This document shows positions 13,755 to 20,483 of a stretch of DNA of 32,440 bases, piece by piece. The notes beneath the pieces are model-generated. The model ran no database searches, was not told where the DNA came from, and saw only the letters and a program-made list of their open reading frames with translations. The translations under genes were made by a program, and so were the position numbers. Source of the stretch: a virus; the IMG/VR virus record IMGVR_UViG_3300017992_000721, positions 1 to 32,440 of that record; one strand, written 5' to 3'. How positions within the stretch are numbered: position 1 is the first letter of the stretch; every line of letters begins with the position of its first letter.

Positions 13755-13784
13755 AGTGTACGCATGAACAGTACACAATGTCAA
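13755..13784 (-). promoter_or_regulatory. Leftward promoter overlapped by a palindromic operator
   Basis: On the minus strand TTGACA (13784-13779), an 18-bp spacer and TACACT (13760-13755). The perfect inverted repeat GTGTAC-N9-GTACAC (13756-13776) covers the -10 box and most of the spacer, so a bound repressor would block the promoter. Candidate regulators are the LexA-like and XRE proteins. Confidence 0.6.
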
Positions 13785-13857
13785 GAGGCCAAACCGCACA
13801 ATCCGCATAATCTGCCCCGGGGGTGCCAGCCAGGATGCCACTGCAACGCCGGATACC

Positions 13858-13989
13858 GCCGGGAGCCTCGACTCCCAGCGGCTCTGTTCGGGCCCTCTCA
13901 GGAAGACCCCGGCACGGTTGCCCGTACACGACCGCGTTGCCGCGACCGAACGCCGAAACCGCCGAGAGCCGAGGCTCCCGGCCTGAGAG
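13858..13989. ncRNA. Crossed complementary segments, possible pseudoknotted RNA
   Basis: Segment A (13858-13870, GCCGGGAGCCTCG) is perfectly complementary to A' (13970-13982). Segment B (13895-13901, CTCTCAG) is complementary to B' (13983-13989, CTGAGAG). The order A-B-A'-B' is that of a pseudoknot. The strand and the ends of any transcript are unknown. Confidence 0.4.
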
Positions 13990-14128
13990 AGTTTGAACAC
14001 CCGAATCCTGACGCGATTCGTGGCATTTGTCAAGCGATTGCCGCGGCGACTCGACCGGTCGGGCAAGGCGTACCGGCTGGCTGTTGACGGAAACCCCCCG
14101 AGATTACAAAACATTTACATGGCGGGAT

Positions 14129-14157
14129 TTGCAGTGCGGGGCGTCGGTTGGTACGAT
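14129..14157 (+). promoter_or_regulatory. Rightward promoter for the plus-strand pair
   Basis: TTGCAG (14129-14134), 17-bp spacer, TACGAT (14152-14157). The predicted start falls at about 14164, the ATG of the 37-aa gene, so that mRNA may be leaderless. Confidence 0.45.
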
Positions 14158-14163
14158 CGGGCC

Positions 14164-14277
14164 ATGCCGTGGATGTACGATCCGCCGCCGGGGCGTCTGG
14201 TCGGCTATGCCGCCTTCCTGGCCGTGGTCGCGATCGTGGCGGGCATCGTGGAGTTGATCCGGTGGATTGTCGGGTAA
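14164..14277 (+). CDS. Tiny membrane protein, 37 aa
   Basis: The 37 residues MPWMYDPPPGRLVGYAAFLA and onward contain one strong membrane helix (about residues 13-36) ending in IRWIVG. ATG 14164 lies where the predicted promoter at 14129-14157 would start transcription, so translation may be leaderless; an in-frame ATG at 14119 would give 52 residues. It is the first of two plus-strand genes, the only ones in the window on that strand. A role in immunity or superinfection exclusion is possible but unproven. Confidence 0.5.
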   Translation: MPWMYDPPPGRLVGYAAFLAVVAIVAGIVELIRWIVG

Positions 14278-14293
14278 TCGAAGGGAGGCCGTT

Positions 14294-14989
14294 GTGAGCA
14301 AGCTGGGCGTAATCGTCGTGGGAGTGGCGTCTGGGGCGGGCGGGTTGTTTCTGGGGCTGGTCTTGGCGCTGGCGACCGAGTCGACCGATCAGGAGAAGAT
14401 CGACCAGGCCGTGGCCGAGGCGGTCGCCGGACCGGAGGCGCGGTGCAAGGAGCTTCGGGCGGAAGTGGCCGAGGTTCGCGCGAAGTTGGCCCAGGCGGAG
14501 CAGGCGGCGGAGACCAAGGAGCCCGACGACGCGGCCAGGCGGGCGGCGGAGACCGCGCAGCGGTTGGTGGGGATCACGCCGCTACGGGAGAAACAGACGA
14601 GCGTGGAGTTCGGCGGGTCGATTACGCTCGATTCGGTCCGGATCGATCTCGAGCGGGCCGAGAGGGCCGAGGATGGAACGGTCCGGGTCTTCTGGCGGCT
14701 GGCCAATGTTTCCGAAGGGGAGGTGTTCGAGCCGGAAACGCTCTTCTTGGCCTATGACAATTTCGGGAACCAGTGTGACACGAGTTTCGTTAAGCTGGTC
14801 GACGGCGGAGGCATCCCGGAACTTAGGCCAGGCGAGTTCGTGAACCTGGCGTCGACGATCACGCCGAAGATTGCGACGGCCACCTCGTTTGACGTTCGGG
14901 TCTGTCAGCGGTCGACCGTTCGGCAATACGACGTGACGGACGGACCTGATTGGCATTTTCGGATCACCGCGGCGGAGCTAGCGGAGTAG
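14294..14989 (+). CDS. Membrane-anchored protein with coiled coil and beta-sandwich-like domain, 231 aa
   Basis: Start is GTG 14294 with GGGAGG 5 nt upstream. Residues about 5-28 are a membrane helix (GVIVVGVASGAGGLFLGLVLALA). Residues about 30-90 form an Ala/Glu-rich coiled coil. The last 130 residues (SVEFGGSITLDSVRIDLERA, VFWRLANVSEGEVFEP, FVNLASTITPKI) alternate in the manner of an immunoglobulin-like or telokin-like domain. The domain probably lies outside the membrane. It lies 16 nt after the 37-aa gene and converges on the XRE gene, overlapping its stop by 12 nt. Expression in the lysogen is plausible from position and strand. Confidence 0.65.
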   Translation: MSKLGVIVVGVASGAGGLFLGLVLALATESTDQEKIDQAVAEAVAGPEARCKELRAEVAEVRAKLAQAEQAAETKEPDDAARRAAETAQRLVGITPLREKQTSVEFGGSITLDSVRIDLERAERAEDGTVRVFWRLANVSEGEVFEPETLFLAYDNFGNQCDTSFVKLVDGGGIPELRPGEFVNLASTITPKIATATSFDVRVCQRSTVRQYDVTDGPDWHFRITAAELAE

Positions 14990-15202
14990 TTCCGCCACGT
15001 CGACGCCTAGGGCGGCGGCCATCGCGTCGAGGGTTTCGAGGCTGGGGAGCTTTCTTGCGGTCTCGGCGTCGGACCAGGTGGCCTGACGCAGCCCGGCACG
15101 CTCGGCGGCGGCGGCCTGGGACAACCCGGCCGCGGTGCGCAGGGCGGCCAGGTTGGCGGCGACTCGGTCGCGGGCCGTGCGGGGGCGTTTCTTGCGGGGC
15201 AT
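14978..15202 (-). CDS. XRE-family helix-turn-helix regulator, 74 aa
   Basis: The protein has the Cro/C1-type fold: LAALRTAAGLSQAAAAERAGL, then QATWSDAETARKLPSLETLDAMAAALGVDVAELL. A basic arm MPRKKRPRTARDR precedes it. Start ATG 15202 with AAGGA about 10 nt upstream; the frame upstream is not protein-like. It converges with the plus-strand membrane gene and follows a second XRE gene. It could be a Cro-like or prophage repressor. Confidence 0.8.
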   Translation of the reverse strand: MPRKKRPRTARDRVAANLAALRTAAGLSQAAAAERAGLRQATWSDAETARKLPSLETLDAMAAALGVDVAELLR

Positions 15203-15233
15203 TACTCGCAATCCTTTCGAGTTCGGTGGCTCG

Positions 15234-15650
15234 TTATTCTTCGCTCGGCGGTTCCAACTCGACGCCGAGTAGTTGCTCCAGTTGCTCAATCCACTCGGCG
15301 GTTGGCCGGAGGTGGCCGCACTCCCAGCGGTTCAGCGTTTTGCGGCTGATGCCGAGGCGTCGGCAGGCCTCGGCTGCCGACCAGCCGATCGCCTCGCGCG
15401 CGTCGCGGAGTCGACTCGGCAAGTCGGGCTCCAACAATCCGGCCCGGCGGAGTTTGTCGCGGACGAGGCCGCGGATTTGCCGCTGCGCGGCCAGTACGCG
15501 ATGGTCGATCTCTCGCAGCAACTCGCCCACCTGGTATCGGCTCGTGCCGCGCCGGCAGACGGCCAACACCTCAAGGCCCGGGATCGCGTGGACCATCACG
15601 CGGTGGCCATAGCGTCGGATTTGGTAGGGCGGTTTGTTGGGCATGGCCAT
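15234..15650 (-). CDS. XRE-family regulator with N-terminal extension, 138 aa
   Basis: The C-terminal 65 residues are a helix-turn-helix (LRDAREAIGWSAAEACRRLGI, then SRKTLNRWECGHLRPTAEWIEQLEQLLGVEL). The N-terminal 70 residues (YQIRRYGHRVMVHAIPGLEVL and the QVGELLREIDHRVLAAQRQIRGLVR helix) may bind a partner or dimerise. ATG 15650 or 15644 is the start; neither has a good ribosome site. A large hairpin (15660-15705) lies directly upstream and may be an operator or attenuator. Confidence 0.72.
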   Translation of the reverse strand: MAMPNKPPYQIRRYGHRVMVHAIPGLEVLAVCRRGTSRYQVGELLREIDHRVLAAQRQIRGLVRDKLRRAGLLEPDLPSRLRDAREAIGWSAAEACRRLGISRKTLNRWECGHLRPTAEWIEQLEQLLGVELEPPSEE

Positions 15651-15659
15651 GCAAATAGG

Positions 15660-15705
15660 CCGCAGCGCCGCCGGCCGCACGGTGCGACTGGTGGCGGCGC
15701 TGCGG
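15660..15705. promoter_or_regulatory. 13-bp inverted repeat in the leader of the XRE gene
   Basis: CCGCAGCGCCGCC (15660-15672) and its exact complement (15693-15705) flank a 20-nt loop that itself holds CGCAC-G-GTGCG. It lies between the 167-aa gene and the start of the XRE gene. It could be a terminator without T tract, a translational block or a repressor site. Confidence 0.5.
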
Positions 15706-15712
15706 GAGAGTG

Positions 15713-16216
15713 TTAGTCGTCCAGCCTAGTGACCGTGAATTCGCAGCCCTCGGCATCACGGCCGCAAGCCTCCTCGCTGCCAGCAACCACCGACGCAACT
15801 GCCTCTTTCAGCGCGGAGTCTGCATCGCCTGGCAGGTCGGCCGCGGAACCCTCGTAGATCGTTTGGTCACCCTCGTTGACGAGAATCATACATGGGCGCT
15901 TGTCCAGCTGGCAATCCTCGGGGTAGAGTTCTTCGACTTCGCGGGCGGCCTCTTCCTCGTCGTCGACCTGGTCGAGCCCCAGCGCGGCGTAGTGGTCGCG
16001 GCTGATTTCCAGCGAATCGAGTACGGCGGCGTAGGCGTCGAAGCCGCCGACCAGGTCGCCGGGGAGGAGGATCGGCGGGATCAGGTTGGGATTCTCTCGC
16101 CATTGCGGCAGACTAACGCCGTCGACGGCGCCGAGCTTGATATTGTCGGCCAGGTCGCGGAGCTTGTAGACCTTGATTTCGCCGTACTTCGTGGTCGCTA
16201 CGGTGGCAGTTTTCAT
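15713..16216 (-). CDS. Hypothetical acidic protein, 167 aa
   Basis: No family recognised. It starts MKTATVATTKYGEIKVYKLRDLAD and is acidic in the middle (QVDDEEEAAREVEELYPED). CMILVNEGDQTIYEG is a likely beta hairpin. A GAAAGGAAACC ribosome site precedes ATG 16216. It lies between the 160-aa gene and the XRE genes. Small acidic phage proteins can be antirepressors or host-enzyme inhibitors, but nothing here shows which. Confidence 0.6.
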   Translation of the reverse strand: MKTATVATTKYGEIKVYKLRDLADNIKLGAVDGVSLPQWRENPNLIPPILLPGDLVGGFDAYAAVLDSLEISRDHYAALGLDQVDDEEEAAREVEELYPEDCQLDKRPCMILVNEGDQTIYEGSAADLPGDADSALKEAVASVVAGSEEACGRDAEGCEFTVTRLDD

Positions 16217-16249
16217 CGTTCGGTTTCCTTTCGATTGGGGTTGGTGGAT

Positions 16250-16732
16250 TTACTCGCAGAGTTGGGCGACGTGGGACCGCCAGGCCATCGAACCGACGAT
16301 GATCTCGACATCCCAGGGGCCCGCGTTGCCGCGGTCGGCGGCGGCCATGTCGCGCTCGGGGGTGGCGGGGACCAGGTGGTCGGCCAGGCGGAGCGTTCGG
16401 CCGTCGCGCTGGTAGTATTCCGAGCCGCTTTCCGATTCGTGGGTCAGCGCCCAGCCGGCGGCCAGCAGATCGGCACGGGCGGCGGCCCAGGCTTCCATTA
16501 GGGCCGTTTCCTCGGCCTGGCGGGCCTTCCAGCCGGCCGCCTCGCGGTTGCGCCGCTCGTTTCGCTCGGCGGCCACGCCGCGGACGGCATCGAGCAACTC
16601 GTCGGCTGTGCAGCCGAGGCCGGCCGCCTCGCGGTCGATCCGGGCGGCGAAGGCGGCCTTCGTCTTGCGGTTTTGGATCTTGGCCAGCTTGGCGGCCGTG
16701 TTTCGGATGGCGTTGGTTCGCGTGTTGGTCAT
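16250..16732 (-). CDS. Hypothetical protein, 160 aa
   Basis: No family recognised. Residues 1-90 are basic and helical (LAKIQNRKTKAAFAARIDRE and so on, with KARQAEETALMEAWAAARADLLAAG). The rest contains SEYYQRDGRTLRLADHLVP and MAWRSHVAQLCE. ATG 16732 has AAAGGAAAC upstream. A TATAAT box (16771-16766) about 34 nt upstream and repeated AGCGTAT sites show that it heads a leftward transcript towards the XRE genes. Confidence 0.6.
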   Translation of the reverse strand: MTNTRTNAIRNTAAKLAKIQNRKTKAAFAARIDREAAGLGCTADELLDAVRGVAAERNERRNREAAGWKARQAEETALMEAWAAARADLLAAGWALTHESESGSEYYQRDGRTLRLADHLVPATPERDMAAADRGNAGPWDVEIIVGSMAWRSHVAQLCE

Positions 16733-16765
16733 TTGCTCGTTTCCTTTCGTTCGCCCCACATTCTT

Positions 16766-16841
16766 ATTATACGGCAGAGCGTATAGAAAGGAAGAGGAAA
16801 AACCGAATCGGGGCGAAAAAAGACGATACGCTAAAGCGTAT
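16766..16841 (-). promoter_or_regulatory. Leftward promoter with AGCGTAT operator-like sites
   Basis: A perfect TATAAT -10 box is at 16771-16766 on the minus strand, but no good -35 box lies 16-18 bp upstream. AGCGTAT occurs at 16778-16784, inside the promoter spacer, and as a palindrome ATACGCT-AA-AGCGTAT at 16826-16841. The pattern fits a repressor or activator bound at two places. Confidence 0.5.
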
Positions 16842-16976
16842 GGCAGCAAGGGGTTACGGCGACGCGAAAAAGTATTTTCGAGAAAATTCGGCCGGTGAGG
16901 GCGAACGCACTACAGGGGGAAGGAAACCGCCGAGACGCGAAGGGACTCGCTTCTCGCCGTTATCCTTTCTGGGGTA
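16842..16976. other. Gap without gene
   Basis: No gene seen. It contains an AT-rich stretch (GAAAAAGTATTTTCGAGAAAA) and a fragment CCGCCGAGACGCG at about 16928-16940 that belongs to the repeat family also seen at 21156-21185 and 20412-20440. Confidence 0.5.
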
Positions 16977-17062
16977 TCTGATTGATGATTGATTGTCGAG
17001 GGAGTTCGCTCGCCTGTCTTCCTTCATCAATCAGCAATCGCTAATCATCAATCGTCAATCTC
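16977..17062. repeat. (GATTGNN)n / (CAATCNN)n inverted heptamer element
   Basis: GATTGATGATTGATTG on the left and CAATCAGCAATCGCTAATC... on the right, around a spacer with CGAGGGAGTTCGC. On the minus strand the right edge supplies the end (GRD, GAT TGA) of the glycosyltransferase gene. Confidence 0.8.
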
Positions 17063-17954
17063 TTCCTGGCTCGTGGCGTCGCGCGCGATCAAGGGCGGCG
17101 AGTACGGTCTCCACAATCAGCCGCGGGTCGAACAACTCGCGGGCTCGATCGCGGATCGGATTGAGGTCCCACTCGTGGAGGTCCTCCACGGCGGAAACGA
17201 CGGCCGCCGCGTCGGCCAGGTCGTCGATGTACAGGCCGGTTTGGTCGGGCTCGATCCAGGGGGCGGTCGAGCGGTGGCCGATGACGGGGCAGCCGGACAG
17301 CAGGATCTCAGCCAGGGCCAGGGGGCCGTGGTCGTCGGCGGAGAGGTAGACCGCGGCGCGGCTCTGACGGGCCAGGGTCAAGAGCGTGTTGCGGCTGTGG
17401 GTCCCGTATCGCAGCACCACGGCCCGGGGCCAGCGGTCGCGCAGGGCGGTGACCAGGTCGTCGTAGGGGCCCGATTTGTAGTAGATCAGCAAGGGGAAGA
17501 ACGGCAGGGTTCCCAGGTCGGGCGGCTCGGGCCAGACGGGATAGGGGACCGGGCAGATCTCCGCGGCGTTGTGTTGGCCCAGGCCCCGGCGGATGCAGTC
17601 GGCATACTCGGGCGTATGGCAGAAGATGAGCCGGCAGGTCGGGGCCCGGGCGATCGTCCGCTCGTGGCGGGTGGCGTTGGGACGGACGCGGTTCACCCAG
17701 AGCATGTTGGGGCCGATGATGAACGGCCGGCCGGCGGTCGCGTCGCGGGCGGCGGCTCGGGCCTGGCCGGCGTTCCAATACCAAGGGATCGCGGTATCGC
17801 AAGCGGAGGCCGCGATCGAGAGCCATTCGGGCAGGCCGAACTTCTCGAGGTAGTGGACCAACCCGGCCATCCCGACGGCCGGCCCGCGGCGGATCTCGCC
17901 TTCGGCCGGCGGGGAGTAGATCAGGCGGACGGTGGAAGGGTGAAGGGCGGTCAT
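17055..17954 (-). CDS. GT-B glycosyltransferase (GT4-like), 299 aa
   Basis: The C-terminal half has the GT4 signature: DDHGPLALAEILLSGCPVIGH with the Glu of the EX7E-type donor site, then APWIEPDQTGLYIDDLADAAAVV. Upstream are YYKSGPYDDLVTALRDRWPRAV and SRAAVYLSADD strands. The N-terminal acceptor domain is short. ATG 17954 follows the TTCACCC repeat (CTTCAAACTTCC-ATG) without a ribosome site; the frame upstream is repeat. The end HEPGRD is provided by the GATTGA repeat. It is one of four glycosyltransferases between 17 and 22.6 kb. Confidence 0.75.
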   Translation of the reverse strand: MTALHPSTVRLIYSPPAEGEIRRGPAVGMAGLVHYLEKFGLPEWLSIAASACDTAIPWYWNAGQARAAARDATAGRPFIIGPNMLWVNRVRPNATRHERTIARAPTCRLIFCHTPEYADCIRRGLGQHNAAEICPVPYPVWPEPPDLGTLPFFPLLIYYKSGPYDDLVTALRDRWPRAVVLRYGTHSRNTLLTLARQSRAAVYLSADDHGPLALAEILLSGCPVIGHRSTAPWIEPDQTGLYIDDLADAAAVVSAVEDLHEWDLNPIRDRARELFDPRLIVETVLAALDRARRHEPGRD

Positions 17955-17988
17955 GGAAGTTTGAAGGGTGAAGGGTGAAGGGTGAAAC
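17955..17988. repeat. (GGGTGAA)n array abutting a start codon
   Basis: GGAAGTTTGAAGGGTGAAGGG and further units from the ATG at 17954 to about 17988. From there to 18051 nothing else is seen. Confidence 0.8.
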
Positions 17989-18051
17989 ATCGGGCGAAAT
18001 CGGCCATTTTTGCGGGCCTCGGGGTAGGGTTTCGGGGGCAAATGTCGGGTT

Positions 18052-18525
18052 TTATGGTCCGGAGAAAGGGCATTTTCGGACCGAGGGGGTGATTTTGCAG
18101 GAGGAGGCGGAGGCGGCGATTCGTTCGGCCAGGCGGCGGACGTTGCGGGAGAAGTCGCCGTCGACGCTGGCCAGGGTGGATCGTTCGAGGGCGCGGGCCG
18201 CGGATTGGGCGACGTAGGAGACGTGGCAGTCCTGGACCCGGGCGGTATCCACCAATAGCGGCAACGCAGCGGCGGCATGGTCGGGGGTCAGGCCGGCCCG
18301 TTGGATGATATCCAGCGCGGCCAGTTGGTCGATCAGCGGGTTATAGAGACAACGGGCCTCGGTGACCGGGACCAGGTAGCCGCGGCGGCCGGGCCGCATG
18401 ATCCGCCAACGGCGGCCGAGCCGGGCCAGGACGAAGACCCCGCGGCGGACCCCGATCTCGATCTGGTTTTCCATTTCGGCCCGCGTGGCCCGGGCCTTCT
18501 TCATCCGTCGGCGGCTGAGTTTCAT
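18052..18525 (-). CDS. Hypothetical basic protein, 157 aa
   Basis: No family recognised. It starts MKLSRRRMKKARATRAEMEN and contains VRRGVFVLARLGRRWRIMRPGRRGYLVPV, a small beta-rich basic module, then helices (YNPLIDQLAALDIIQRAGLT). Its start overlaps the stop of the 84-aa gene (ATGA at 18525-18522), so translation is coupled. Pro-rich tail ends ITPSVRKCPFSGP. Confidence 0.55.
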   Translation of the reverse strand: MKLSRRRMKKARATRAEMENQIEIGVRRGVFVLARLGRRWRIMRPGRRGYLVPVTEARCLYNPLIDQLAALDIIQRAGLTPDHAAAALPLLVDTARVQDCHVSYVAQSAARALERSTLASVDGDFSRNVRRLAERIAASASSCKITPSVRKCPFSGP

Positions 18526-18776
18526 GGGTTGGGGCCCTCAAGTTGAACAACCGGGATGGCGTCAGTCGGACAGCGATATACCCACTCGACGTCGCCAACA
18601 CGGTAGCGGCGGGGTCGCATCGCCTCGAGTTCCATAACCTGGGCGATCAGGTCGGCGTTTATCTTGGCCAGCGCGACGATACACTCGTGGGCGGGTCGGC
18701 CGGCGCGGTGGAAGGCGGCCACAACCGCGTTGTTGCGGACGGCGTCGGCGTAGCTTTCGATCGGCGGCGCTTTCAC
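18522..18776 (-). CDS. Hypothetical protein, 84 aa
   Basis: No family recognised. MKAPPIESYADAVRNNAVVAAFHRAG is helical, and ALAKINADLIAQVMELEAMRP is a second helix; the rest is a short beta segment (YRVGDVEWVYRCPTDAIPVVQL). ATG 18776 is preceded by GAAAGGCCC. It is coupled to the 157-aa gene by an ATGA overlap and follows the GT2-like gene's region. Confidence 0.55.
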   Translation of the reverse strand: MKAPPIESYADAVRNNAVVAAFHRAGRPAHECIVALAKINADLIAQVMELEAMRPRRYRVGDVEWVYRCPTDAIPVVQLEGPNP

Positions 18777-18827
18777 GGACGGGGCCTTTCTCTTGGCGGC
18801 GGAGGAATGGTCGCGGGCGTGGGGATA

Positions 18828-19643
18828 CTAAAACGGTCTTGCCGTTACTCCCGGGCGAATGTTGGGATTGTCGAGGTCGATTCCCGGCGGGTCGTAGACG
18901 GTTAGCTCGGCCTTGGCCGTCGCGCCGCGGCCCATGCGGTGCCAGCCCCGGGGGCCCATGCCGGATAGGTGGCGGTGGCCTGTGTGGGTGCGGTGGATCG
19001 AGTAGGGTTTCCATCCGTAGGCGATGGGGTCGGCCTCGGGCGTGTTGCAGTTGGAGAGCTTGGCGGCCAGGGCCGCGTCTTCGCCGTTGCTTTGGTCCGG
19101 CGGGTAACCCCCGGCTTCACGGAATACATTGCAGGAAAAGGCCCAGGCGGCGTGGTAGCATTTCCAGGCCGGGTCGGCCGGGGTGTTGGTGGCGATCTGG
19201 ATCAGGTCGCCGGACCCGTCGCGGGTAACGTCGAGCACGACCGACGGGCGGATCCAGTCGGCATCGGAGACGGCCATCGTCTCGGCCTGGGCTTTCAGGG
19301 CGTGGGGCAGATAGAGATCGTCATCGTCCCAGGGGGCAATTACGTCGGTGTCGGGGTCGATCAGGCTGGCCGCGGCGTTGCGCTTCTGGCCGAGGCTGTC
19401 GAAGCGGACACCGGTCGAGACGACCCGCCAACGGTCGCCGGTCGGCTGGTCGGGGTACTGGCCGGCGTCGTCAAGGATCACCAGCCGGCGGTTTTCGTAG
19501 GTCTGGCGCTCGAAACAGCGGATCATCTGGCCGAGTAGCTCCGGCCGGCGGAACGTACAGCAAACGGCGGCGATTCTTAGTTGCGTGCGAGGGCTTCCGG
19601 GAGTATGGGGGCCGGGTGAAGCGGGACGGGGCGAGTTGGTCAT
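18828..19643 (-). CDS. GT-A glycosyltransferase (GT2-like), 271 aa
   Basis: RIAAVCCTFRRPELLGQMIRC at residues 23-43 is the N-terminal nucleotide-sugar-binding strand of GT2 enzymes, and RLVILDDAGQ follows. DVIAPWDDDDLYLPHAL carries the DxD metal-binding motif. SNGEDAALAAKLSN is the ED segment of the catalytic base, and the C-terminal part has GWKPYSIHRTHTGHRH. ATG 19643 directly follows a TTCACCC-type repeat (CTTCGGACTTCCC-ATG) and lacks a ribosome site. It probably adds a sugar to a surface polymer or virion protein. Confidence 0.8.
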   Translation of the reverse strand: MTNSPRPASPGPHTPGSPRTQLRIAAVCCTFRRPELLGQMIRCFERQTYENRRLVILDDAGQYPDQPTGDRWRVVSTGVRFDSLGQKRNAAASLIDPDTDVIAPWDDDDLYLPHALKAQAETMAVSDADWIRPSVVLDVTRDGSGDLIQIATNTPADPAWKCYHAAWAFSCNVFREAGGYPPDQSNGEDAALAAKLSNCNTPEADPIAYGWKPYSIHRTHTGHRHLSGMGPRGWHRMGRGATAKAELTVYDPPGIDLDNPNIRPGVTARPF

Positions 19644-19757
19644 GGGAAGTCCGAAGGGTGAAGGGTGAAGGGTGGATTGATGATTGCCGATTGATGATTG
19701 CTGATTGTTGAAGTGGAGCGTATTACCTTCGGCAATCAACAATCGCCGATCATCAAT
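19644..19757. repeat. Composite element: (TTCACCC)n plus (GATTGNN)/(CAATCNN)
   Basis: Plus strand: GGAAGTCCGAAGGGTGAAGGG units to 19673, then GATTGAT GATTGCC GATTGAT GATTGCT GATTGTT, GAAG, a short spacer, and CAATC units ending at the TGA of the sulfotransferase. This is the full composite, filling the gap from one stop codon to the next start codon. Confidence 0.85.
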
Positions 19758-20376
19758 AGCCAAATACCTCGTAGTCGGCGGCGTAGTAGTCGGTAAGGGC
19801 TTGGGCGGAGGAGAGGGAGAGGGCCAGAGCGGACAAATCAAGTGGGTACTGCGCGGCGTTTTTGTGTGGCAGGGGATGGGCGCGATGATCGAGGCCGCAG
19901 TAGTTGGCCAGGCGGGCGTAGTCCTGGGTCAGGTTCTCGTAGCGGCCGACGAAATCGACGATGATTTTTCGCGGGCCGGCACATAGGAACCGATGCTGGG
20001 GGCGGAAGTGGACGTCGTCGCGGACGCGCTTCGGCATCGTGGGAAACGCGGCGGCAAAGGCCTCGAGCGTCGCGTAGTCGCGGACCCAGGCGGATATGGC
20101 GGCGTTGGCGGTCGCCCAACGGTGGTCGGGCGGCATATTGAAAAGGTAGTGGTAGGCCGAGGCGAAGCGGGTGAGCGGATCGCGGACGAAGCCGGCCTTG
20201 ACGCATCGCTTCCAGGACGTGGGAGTCAGGCGGCGGCGGACGTCGCGGGCGCGGACGTGGCCGGCCCATTGGTCCCAGATGTCCAGGGCTTCGAAGCTAC
20301 TGCCCCCGGTACGTGGGACGTGAAAATATAACAGGTTGTATTCGTCGGAGTAGTTGCAGGCGGCGGGGAGGTTCAT
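19753..20376 (-). CDS. Sulfotransferase (Sulfotransfer_2 family), 207 aa
   Basis: LLYFHVPRTGGSSFEAL at residues 15-31 is the 5'-phosphosulfate loop that binds PAPS. KAGFVRDPLTRFASAYHYLF at about 60-79 is the 3'-phosphate loop with Arg65 and Ser73. The C-terminus (YYAADYEVFGY) is typical of carbohydrate sulfotransferases. It would move sulfate from PAPS to a glycan hydroxyl. Start ATG 20376 has AAAGGAAC. The stop TGA lies in the GATTG repeat. It lies inside the glycosyltransferase cluster, so the product is probably a sulfated surface sugar. This gene is unusual in a phage. Confidence 0.85.
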   Translation of the reverse strand: MNLPAACNYSDEYNLLYFHVPRTGGSSFEALDIWDQWAGHVRARDVRRRLTPTSWKRCVKAGFVRDPLTRFASAYHYLFNMPPDHRWATANAAISAWVRDYATLEAFAAAFPTMPKRVRDDVHFRPQHRFLCAGPRKIIVDFVGRYENLTQDYARLANYCGLDHRAHPLPHKNAAQYPLDLSALALSLSSAQALTDYYAADYEVFGY

Positions 20377-20483
20377 GGGGCGTTCCTTTCTTTTCCGTGT
20401 TTTCCGTGGTTCTCTCGGCGGCTCGGCGTCTCGGCGGTTGGCTCGTCTTCCTTACACGGGCCGGGGGCCCATGCTACGGGCGG
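20377..20483. other. Gap with short dispersed repeats
   Basis: No gene. It has the ribosome site of the sulfotransferase gene, TTTTCCGTGTTTTCCGTGGTT (a 9-bp-period repeat), TCTCGGCGGCTCGGCGTCTC (20412-20440 family) and the 27-nt repeat at 20451-20477. Confidence 0.6.
20451..20477. repeat. 27-nt repeat with GC palindrome, copy 1
   Basis: CTTACACGGGCCGGGGGCCC and the following ATGCTAC are identical at 21476-21502. The core CACGGGCC/GGCCCATG can fold into a hairpin. Both copies lie at the 3' end of a glycosyltransferase gene. Confidence 0.7.

Larger units (their letters stand above)
13191..14163. other. Gene-free region dense in regulatory and RNA structures
   Basis: About 970 bp with no convincing protein gene on either strand. 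Frames of 78-246 codons exist but have low-complexity Arg/Pro/Ser content and no ribosome site. The stretch holds a strong rightward promoter and terminator (13216-13371), a leftward hairpin with T tract (13461-13487), a second rightward terminator (13555-13592), a leftward promoter with palindromic operator (13755-13784), hairpins at 13425-13447 and 13602-13620, and crossed long-range complementary segments (13858-13989). A 43-codon minus-strand frame starts at 13738, 10 nt from the predicted leftward start; it is unproven. Confidence 0.6.

Noticed and set aside
13374-14114. Minus-strand 246-codon frame in the gap right of xis
   Set aside because: Arg/Ser/Pro-rich, no ribosome site, crosses terminators and a promoter. 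GC-rich DNA gives long frames by chance.
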